From positions 1 to 9,129 of the forward strand of contig JAJYLM010000078.1 in assembly GCA_021787655.1 (NCBI GenBank): DNA of 9,129 nt. Direction: 5' to 3'. Made by a program: the position numbers and the translations under genes. How positions within the stretch are numbered: the stretch's first letter is position 1; the number at the start of each line of letters is the position of its first letter. Shown one piece after another: positions 6,731-9,129 of this stretch. The notes under the pieces are model-generated. The model was not told the origin of the DNA and ran no database searches. It saw only the letters and a program-made list of their open reading frames with translations. Origin of the DNA: a bacterium (GTDB lineage Bacteria > JAMCPX01).

Positions 6731-7963
6731 ATGAAGAATATAAAAAACATTGCATTCAAAACAGGACTCGCCGGCTTATACGTGTTTGTCCTCTCCATGC
6801 CGTACTCCCCGGCAATTTCCGAGGCAGGGTTTGACATCGGGCTGCTTGCTGCCATCATCATCGCCGTTTCAGGCAAACGGCTCCGCCTGCCGCCCCGGGT
6901 TTACACCATCGCACTCGTGGCGTTCATCGTGCTCGCCGGCATAACCCTGCCGTTCTCCCTTGATCCTTCGTTGAGCTTACGGAAATTCGCCATTACGCGG
7001 TGGCTGCTGTTCCCATACGTACTGCTCAACCTCGACCCTGATGCAAAAACAACGAAACGTCTGCTTGGTATGCTTCTTGCAGTGTCGGGTATCGTTGCCG
7101 TGTATCTCATTGCGCAGCATCTCCTGGGAAGATCCGTGCTGCCGTACAAGTTCGATGTCTATCAGACGGTAGACAATGCCAACCATAACCTGTCTGACAG
7201 GATTGCACTCCGGTTCGGTCAGTACTATGCGGTCCTCTTCGTGCTCGTCGTTGTTCTCGCCTGGTTCAGCAAAGGCATTGTGTCACGCCTGACACATGCA
7301 GGACCGGCGCTTGTCTCCATAGCTACAACGTATTTCGCGTATGCGAGGAGCGGGGCTGTCGGTATCTGGTCTGCATTCGTGGCATACGGAGTGCTCAGGG
7401 TGCGGCCTATCCTCTATGGCACGGTGCTTGCAACCGTGGTTGGTCTGTCCTTTATCATGATGTTCCCCCATACCGAACTGTCTGAATTGTTCTTCAGCAC
7501 CATCCATCCGACAACGGCGTCCGGCGTGCGGTACGGGTCAAACCTCGCCCGGATTCACATGCTCGAAAACACGGAAGCCATTCTGCGCCGCCACCCTCTC
7601 ACCGGTGCCGGGTTCAACTGCTACGGCATCTGGACAAAAAAGAACAGGCCCGAGGACGCGGGATGGCAGAGGACATTCAGCGATCCCGTGGAATTCCTTG
7701 CAACAACCGGTATCATCGGGTTCACCGGCTTCCTGATACTCTATCTTGGTATACTGTACGTCCTGTTCATGAACAAAGATGCGGTTTCCAATGCCGTGCT
7801 TGCCGGCTTTATGACCTTTGCCGCAGGAGGCGCCTTCGAACCCATGTTCTTCAACACCGTTCTCCTGCGCGGCATGATGTTTCTGATAGGACTGAGCATG
7901 CTTGCCGCGGCAGGCAGCGAGGCACGGAATACAACGCATCAGCCGGGAAATATGCATGGTTGA
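6731..7963 (+). CDS. O-antigen ligase / polymerase (WaaL/Wzy)-like polytopic membrane protein
   Basis: The 410-residue protein is mostly hydrophobic helices (about 10), for example residues 12-25, 36-48, 58-74, 112-130, 165-180, 190-204, 226-245, 325-346, 355-369 and 378-394. This suits the O-antigen ligase/polymerase superfamily, which transfers or joins lipid-linked glycans on the periplasmic side. Family-like segments are TYFAYARSGAVGIW (200-213), ENTEAILRRHPLTGAGFNCY (279-298) in the large periplasmic loop, and SDPVEFLATTGIIGFTGFL (317-335). In many members the last segment starts with His-Asn; here those positions appear to be Phe-Ser, so the usual loop histidine seems missing. Ligase and polymerase cannot be told apart from sequence. 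The start is 14 bp after the previous stop codon with no obvious ribosome site. The gene overlaps the prenyltransferase gene by 8 bp. Confidence 0.8.
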   Translation: MKNIKNIAFKTGLAGLYVFVLSMPYSPAISEAGFDIGLLAAIIIAVSGKRLRLPPRVYTIALVAFIVLAGITLPFSLDPSLSLRKFAITRWLLFPYVLLNLDPDAKTTKRLLGMLLAVSGIVAVYLIAQHLLGRSVLPYKFDVYQTVDNANHNLSDRIALRFGQYYAVLFVLVVVLAWFSKGIVSRLTHAGPALVSIATTYFAYARSGAVGIWSAFVAYGVLRVRPILYGTVLATVVGLSFIMMFPHTELSELFFSTIHPTTASGVRYGSNLARIHMLENTEAILRRHPLTGAGFNCYGIWTKKNRPEDAGWQRTFSDPVEFLATTGIIGFTGFLILYLGILYVLFMNKDAVSNAVLAGFMTFAAGGAFEPMFFNTVLLRGMMFLIGLSMLAAAGSEARNTTHQPGNMHG

Positions 7964-8831
7964 AACTATCATAAAAAAAACGAAGACCCTTCTCGAGATG
8001 ATCAAGTTCGAGCATACGCTGTTTGCAATACCTTTTGCGATCATAGCCATGATGCTCGCTGCAAATATCATACCCACACTGTACCAGATGTTCTGGATCC
8101 TGATAGCCGTGACCTTCGCGCGGACCGTTGCCATGCTGTGGAACAGGATCGCCGATGCTGCCATCGACGCACGCAATCCAAGGACCAGGAACAGGGCGAT
8201 ACCGAAAGGCCTTGTGACCGTCAAGTCAGCCGTGGTGATGCTGGTCATCTCGTGCGCCATCTTCGTATTCTCCGCATACATGCTGAACAAACTCAGCTTC
8301 ATCCTGAGCTTCCCGGCGCTGATCATTGTTTTTCTGTACTCGTACCTCAAACGATTTACCTGGCTCAGCCACTTCGTACTCGGGTTTGTGGATGCGATGG
8401 CACCGGCAGGTGCCTGGATCGCCATCCGCGGCGACCTGCCGCTGAGCATTATGCTGCTGAGCGGCGCTGTGATCCTCTGGGTGGGGGGGTTCGATATCCT
8501 GTACTCATTGATGGACCTCGATTTCGACCGGAAAGAGCACCTGTTTTCCATACCGGTCATCTTCGGCGTAAAGAGGGCCATTTTCTTCTCGCGGCTCATG
8601 CACGCGCTTATGGTGGCCGCGCTTGTCCTGTTTGGAATACTGTACCCCATGCACGTCCTGTACTTTGCCGGTATCGTCTTCATCGTCATCCTGCTCGTGT
8701 ACGAGCACAGCCTCATCAGTCCCGACGACTTCTCCAAGGTCGAAAAGGCGTTCTATGAGACCAATATCGGCGTCAGCGGCATCATGCTCTTCTTCTCCGC
8801 CCTCGACATCTTCCTGAAGCTGAAATTCTGA
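7956..8831 (+). CDS. mqnP: UbiA-family polyprenyltransferase, probably MqnP of the futalosine menaquinone pathway
   Basis: This is a 291-residue integral membrane enzyme with about eight or nine helices. Two Asp-rich motifs that bind Mg-diphosphate are intact: NRIADAAIDARNPRT (63-77) and DILYSLMDLDFDRKEHLFSI (180-199). The N-terminal IKFEHTLFAIPFA (16-28) is typical of the 4-hydroxybenzoate/MqnP branch. MqnP prenylates the 1,4-dihydroxy-6-naphthoate-type ring in the futalosine route; UbiA is the alternative and cannot be excluded without other pathway genes. I chose ATG 7956 because MVETIIKK is the natural N-terminus. An upstream in-frame ATG at 7902 would add 18 unhelpful residues inside the previous gene. 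The chosen start gives an 8-bp overlap with the upstream stop codon, suggesting translational coupling; GGGA about 8 nt upstream is a weak ribosome site. No intrinsic terminator is clear after it. Confidence 0.87.
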   Translation: MVETIIKKTKTLLEMIKFEHTLFAIPFAIIAMMLAANIIPTLYQMFWILIAVTFARTVAMLWNRIADAAIDARNPRTRNRAIPKGLVTVKSAVVMLVISCAIFVFSAYMLNKLSFILSFPALIIVFLYSYLKRFTWLSHFVLGFVDAMAPAGAWIAIRGDLPLSIMLLSGAVILWVGGFDILYSLMDLDFDRKEHLFSIPVIFGVKRAIFFSRLMHALMVAALVLFGILYPMHVLYFAGIVFIVILLVYEHSLISPDDFSKVEKAFYETNIGVSGIMLFFSALDIFLKLKF

Positions 8832-8927
8832 CCCACCACGTGCACTGCGATACGATACAATGAAGTAACGTCAGGTACAAGCCCGCACCACCTTTGAGGG
8901 ATTGACTTATTTCTAAACGTGGCTAAA

Positions 8928-8957
8928 TTGACAAGCATTTCATGAGTACACTATATT
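8928..8957 (+). promoter_or_regulatory. strong sigma70-type promoter before the small right-edge gene
   Basis: A consensus -35 TTGACA (8928-8933) and a near-consensus -10 TATATT (8952-8957) are 18 bp apart. Transcription would start near 8964-8966. This places ATG 8942 upstream of the transcript and favours ATG 8981 (or 8966) as the start of the following gene. It also shows that the small gene is a separate unit from the purC-to-mqnP run. Confidence 0.65.
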
Positions 8958-8980
8958 CTAACGCTATGGACAGGAACGAC

Positions 8981-9129
8981 ATGAGAAAAGGTCCTCATAT
9001 ACAGCGCGTTGCGCTTGCATCATTGTACTTGTCCATTATTGTCCTGCTGCCATTCCTGCACAACCATCCCCTTGAAGTTGGTCAGCCGGAACCTGCCGAC
9101 TGTCCGGCGCATGCATTTATTGTGACCGG
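8981..9129 (+). CDS. small exported or membrane-anchored protein with His/Cys motifs (3' end cut by window)
   Basis: An open frame of 49 codons runs off the right edge. It begins MRKGPHIQ, followed by one hydrophobic helix VALASLYLSIIVLLPFL, which could be a signal peptide or anchor. The HNHP motif comes immediately after, and DCPAH about 15 residues later. Paired His and Cys residues just after an export signal suggest a periplasmic metal-binding or redox-sensitive segment, but no family can be named. ATG 8981 has AGGAA (8972-8976) 4 nt upstream and lies about 16 nt after the predicted transcription start. ATG 8966 in the same frame is the alternative and would be nearly leaderless. Function unknown. 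Confidence 0.6.
   Translation, partial: MRKGPHIQRVALASLYLSIIVLLPFLHNHPLEVGQPEPADCPAHAFIVT

Noticed and set aside
7902..7955. Upstream start for the prenyltransferase at 7902
   Set aside because: The extra 18 residues are polar, lie wholly within the preceding gene and do not match UbiA-family N-termini; ATG 7956 gives the usual length.
7538..8737. Minus-strand 399-residue open frame antisense to the Wzy-like and mqnP genes
   Set aside because: The plus strand here encodes two clear membrane proteins with family motifs. The antisense translation is low-complexity (Met-, Ser- and Arg-rich) and is a shadow frame.
8832..8927. Intrinsic terminator after mqnP
   Set aside because: CACGTG and an AGGT/ACCT pair are present, but no GC-rich stem followed by a T-tract was found.

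Overview
The window looks like chromosomal DNA of a Gram-negative bacterium. It carries a TonB-dependent outer-membrane receptor, a Wzy/WaaL-type surface-glycan enzyme and a UbiA-family prenyltransferase resembling MqnP of the futalosine menaquinone route. This mixture, with moderate GC content, fits a Nitrospirota or deltaproteobacterial-type lineage. That placement is an inference from gene content only, with low confidence.

Left half (1-4172), minus strand, transcribed right to left: a TonB-dependent receptor with an extra Ig-like N-terminal domain (4172-1827), a lipocalin-like AttH/carotenoid-hydratase-type protein (1741-749), and a LuxR-type regulator with a PAS-like sensor that runs off the left edge (632-1). 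The first two have strong Shine-Dalgarno sites and are separated by 85 bp containing a GC-rich hairpin. The regulator follows after about 115 bp holding two pairs of tandem direct repeats, so it may have its own regulated promoter. The three genes could form an uptake-plus-response module for an unidentified, possibly hydrophobic, ligand.

Middle (4173-4648): a 476-bp divergent intergenic region. Its right part holds a good sigma70-type promoter and leader for purC. Its left part can fold, in minus-strand RNA, into several consecutive hairpins upstream of the receptor gene. In two of those stems, mismatches on the plus strand become G-U pairs on the minus strand, so this is a candidate leader RNA. 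I could not match it to a known riboswitch.

Right half (4649-8831), plus strand: a compact run of purC (purine synthesis), a DegT/DnrJ/EryC1-fold protein that has lost the PLP lysine and other cofactor contacts, a Wzy/WaaL-like polytopic membrane protein, and an mqnP-like prenyltransferase. Gaps are 4 and 14 bp, and the last pair overlaps by 8 bp, so this is probably one operon mixing purine, envelope-glycan and quinone functions.

Right edge (8928-9129): a clear promoter drives a small membrane-anchored or exported protein with His/Cys motifs, cut by the window end.
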